19,893 bases of DNA from assembly GCA_015478945.1 (NCBI GenBank), contig JABUQX010007478.1, forward strand, positions 27,501-47,393, written 5' to 3'. Below the pieces are notes generated by a model that was not told the DNA's origin, did no database searches, and saw only the letters and a program-made list of their open reading frames with translations. The stretch's first letter is position 1; each line of letters starts with the position of its first letter. Shown here piece after piece: positions 17,713 to 19,893 of the stretch. This stretch comes from Trachelipus rathkii. Its lineage: Eukaryota > Arthropoda > Malacostraca > Isopoda > Trachelipodidae. The translations under genes were made by a program, and so were the position numbers.

Positions 17713-18005
17713 GGGTTGGGACGGGTAGGGGGGAGGTAGGGTGGTTTGATTTTACTGATTCAGTGATTTACCGTTTAGGGTATGTAAAACACAATTTTTT
17801 TACGTTATAACATAAAAGAATAAAAATTTTAGTAAAAACAAAAATTTTAAAGAAATAAGTTAAAATTAAAAGTTTTTAAAAAACAAAACAAAACTAAAAT
17901 GTTTTAAAGAAATAAATTTACAAATTAGCTAAAAGTTTTTTGAAAACAAAAAGTTTTAAAAGAAAATAAAGTTAAAAATAAATAAAAGTTTTAAAACACA
18001 AAAAG
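17713..18005 (+). repeat. A-rich module, copy 2, with G-quadruplex-type head
   Basis: The head GGGTTGGGACGGGTAGGGGG (17713 on, next GGG at 17739) fits four or more G-runs of three with loops of two or more bases. It is followed by GGTGGTTTGATTTTACTGAT, then GGTATGTAAAACACAA, then ACATAAAAGAATAAAA and several AAGTTTTAAAGAAATAAA strings. The same order occurs in copy 3 at 19318. Confidence 0.7.
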
Positions 18006-19317
18006 AAAAAAGATGTGAAAGGCAACGTTCTATTGTAAGTCATGTTTGCTACACCCTAATGTTGCGTAATGGAACTTTGTTCGTGCTGGCTGTTTACTTC
18101 GTGTTTATGGTATGTTAGGTCTATCGGTGTGCCGCCTACTGGATGGACCTGCAAATTGAGACGCCAGCCTGTTAAGCCGAAAAAACTTTTTGTTACGTTG
18201 GCATATATTCGTTGATCAGTATGAAAATTAGGTACGGTGATGCAAAATATTACAGTGTTAATATGAAAATAGTAATGATATGTTAGAGATCTTTTTGAAA
18301 CGTATGAATAGTTACGTTTTTGTATCCACGGTAGTTACTTTACTGTTGTTAAGTATGGAACTTTGCTAATGTTAGTCGATTTATTCAGGCAAAGGTTTGT
18401 GAGGTAAAATGATATACCTTATATTGCTGCATCAAGTATATGATATGTTAGCTTTATTGATTGAAATCTTTGCTCGCGTTAAGCGTATTTTCGTTGGTTC
18501 AGTATGATATTACACAAGATTGTGATTAATCTCTGTTAAATTTAATATTTTCGGCGCATAAAAATAATATGATATGTTAGAGAATGTTTGAAACAGTTGT
18601 GTGAATAAGTTCGTATTGTATGCAATGTTAGTTTATGTCACAGTTGTTAAGTATTGACTTGTTAATGTTGACTGCTTATTCGTGTATAAGATGTGTTAGG
18701 ATTGTGAGTGTACATTATATTCGTAGTTCATATGATATGTTTGCTTTATTAATATGAAAACTTTGTTACGTTAGCATATATTCATTGATCCGTAAGATAC
18801 TTACACAAGGTTATGATAATTTTTGTTTAAATGTTTACTATGTTAATCGTAAAAACATCAAGTGAATATGTTCAGAAAAGTGTAAGTAGGTTACGTCTTC
18901 TGCGCTCAATGTTAGTTACTTTACTGTGTTAAGTATGAAAGCTTGTTATGTGTAACTGTTTATCTCATGTTTAAGATGTGTTTAGGTTGTGACATGTACG
19001 ATTATATTCGTATTCGGTGATGCATGTTTGCTTTATGATGTGAAGAACTTTGTTACGTTACATTATTCAATGATCAGTTGATTTCTAGACAAGGTTTTTA
19101 TGATAAAATTTTTGTTAAATATATTACTAATGTTATGTAAAAATTTCAGTGATATGTTAGAAAAAGCGTGAGTAGGTTACGTTCTGCACCATGTTCTAGT
19201 TACTTTATTGGTTGTTAAGTATGGATCTTTGTTACGTTAGCATATATTCATTGATTCATATGATAATTAGACAAGGTTATGATAAAGTTTGATAACTATT
19301 CTATTGCAATCCCCAAA

Positions 19318-19480
19318 CAGGGATTTGGGTAGGGGGAGGGGTGGTGGTTTGATTTACTGATTTACAGGTTTTGGGTATGTAAAAACACAATTCTAGTTAT
19401 AAATAATGAAAACGTATTAATTTTCGGAAAACAAACTGTTTAAAGCATATAAAAAAATAAATAAATTGTCTGGTTATTTA
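19318..19480 (+). repeat. A-rich module, copy 3, with G-quadruplex-type head
   Basis: AGGGATTTGGGTAGGGGGAG, then GGGTGGTGG, is followed by TTTGATTTACTGATTTACAG, then GGTATGTAAAAACACAA and an A/T-rich tail, matching copy 2. CCCCAAA just upstream (19311-19317) can pair with TTTGGG, so a duplex hairpin competes with the quadruplex. The tandem array ends where this module begins. Confidence 0.7.
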
Positions 19481-19512
19481 TACTTAATATGATGAATCAT
19501 CTAGATCATAGA

Positions 19513-19590
19513 TGGGGAAGGGCGAGAGGGAGGGGAGGCAGAGGCCGGGAAGGCTCAAGAAGCTCCAGAGGCTCCAGAGGCTTTAGAGGG
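19513..19590 (+). repeat. G-rich low-complexity block with GGCTCCAGA repeats
   Basis: GGGGAAGGGCGAGAGGGAGG holds four G-runs (quadruplex-type). Next come GGCTCAAGAAGCTCCAGA, GGCTCCAGA and GGCTTTAGA, about four imperfect 9-base units. The following GTGTTTAATTTATATAAAAA may be the start of another A-rich module. Confidence 0.6.
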
Positions 19591-19659
19591 TGTTTAATTT
19601 ATATAAAAAACGTAAATTTTTAAATAATGTTTAAAAGAATAAAATAAACTGTTTAAACT

Positions 19660-19800
19660 AGATCTTTTTTTTTTTAATTTACTTTATCATTTTTAAAAAT
19701 TTTAAATTTTTTTTTTTTTAAAAAATCTCACTTTTAAATTTTTTTTTACTTTATAATTTTTTTTTTTTTTATTCGTTTTAAATTTTTTTTTTTTTTTTGT
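19660..19800. repeat. Poly(T)/AT low-complexity tract
   Basis: Runs of 8-16 T alternate with TTTAAA, AATTTACTTTAT and TTTTAAATTTT strings. Nothing coding was seen; the last 93 bases of the window return to ordinary sequence with a GTGGGGTGGGGCCC patch. Confidence 0.85.
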
Positions 19801-19893
19801 TTCTGTATCGATGATACTATAAGATGTATATCAAGTTTCGTTGTTCTACGCCAATATTTCATTTTGTGGGGTGGGGCCCTTTGGGATGTGTAC

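Larger units (their letters stand above)
14136..19300. repeat. Tandem array of diverged ~285-310-bp units
   Basis: The anchor TTAGCTTTATTAATGTGGAA (with variants) recurs near 14137, 14445, 15286, 15584, 15869, 16164, 16459, 16898, 17145, 17567, 18448, 18740 and 19027. Each is followed in the same order by CTTTGTTACGTTAGCATA, TATGATAATTA, TGTTACTGTGTTAGTGTAAG, AATATGTTAGAG, GAAAAAGTAAGA, TTACGTTTTGCATACCATG, TTAATGTTAACAGTTTATTC and TTTGTCTTTGTGCATTATTT. Most spacings are 285-310 bases. Longer spacings mark insertions (14500-15036, 16594-16740, the A-rich modules). Units have many indels, so the array is old. No long frame runs through it, so it is not a repeated gene. It resembles a complex satellite or an ancient segmental amplification. 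Confidence 0.85.

Noticed and set aside
14136..19300. CRISPR-like array
   Set aside because: Units are about 290 bases, diverged throughout, with no short identical repeats separated by unique spacers; the sequence is eukaryotic in character.

Overview
This is an A+T-rich, gene-poor stretch of eukaryotic DNA that looks like intergenic or heterochromatin-like sequence from an invertebrate animal. The evidence is very long (TA)n microsatellites, decayed DNA transposons, a Ty3/gypsy-type LTR retrotransposon and a diverged ~290-bp tandem repeat. No bacterial gene organisation and no convincing host protein gene is visible. The Gag type (zinc knuckle, DTG protease, no intron) is common in aquatic invertebrates and arthropods; a crustacean or other arthropod is only a guess.

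Positions 1-9272 form a mosaic of (TA)n arrays, together more than 2 kb, with small repeats between them. These are: four copies of an ~80-bp dispersed repeat (1061-1140, 1154-1240, 1716-1780 inverted, 2408-2490); a GC-richer repeat in inverted orientation (about 744-965 and 2095-2292); a ~305-bp element with ~40-bp terminal inverted repeats (3442-3746); a MITE-like element with hAT-like ends embedded in TA repeats (5456-5742) plus a partial copy at 5300-5350; a short GC-rich hexamer island (6705-6802); and a decayed hAT transposase on the minus strand (about 7424-8840).

Positions 9273-14135 are one LTR retrotransposon. The 894- and 895-bp LTRs differ by only five substitutions and one indel, so the insertion is recent. 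Between them lie a tRNA-Pro-like primer-binding site, a broken Gag N-terminal coiled-coil frame (10355-10669), and an intact 865-codon frame (10680-13277). That frame encodes Gag, a CCHC knuckle and a retropepsin-like protease. Where reverse transcriptase, RNase H and integrase should follow, it encodes instead a ~390-residue coiled-coil, acidic and then strongly basic region with a hydrophobic C-terminus. Its stop codon lies inside the 3' LTR. I infer a non-autonomous element that needs polymerase and integrase from a partner.

Positions 14136 to about 19300 are a tandem array of diverged ~285-310-bp units. It is interrupted by a ~540-bp insert carrying promoter-like motifs (about 14500-15036) and by repeated A-rich modules that in two cases begin with G-quadruplex-type runs (17713, 19320). 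The LTR element borders this array exactly on its 3' side but a TA array on its 5' side, with no target-site duplication. The locus has therefore been rearranged, or the TA tract has expanded or been mis-assembled. The last 400 bp are G-rich and then poly-T/A-rich low-complexity DNA.
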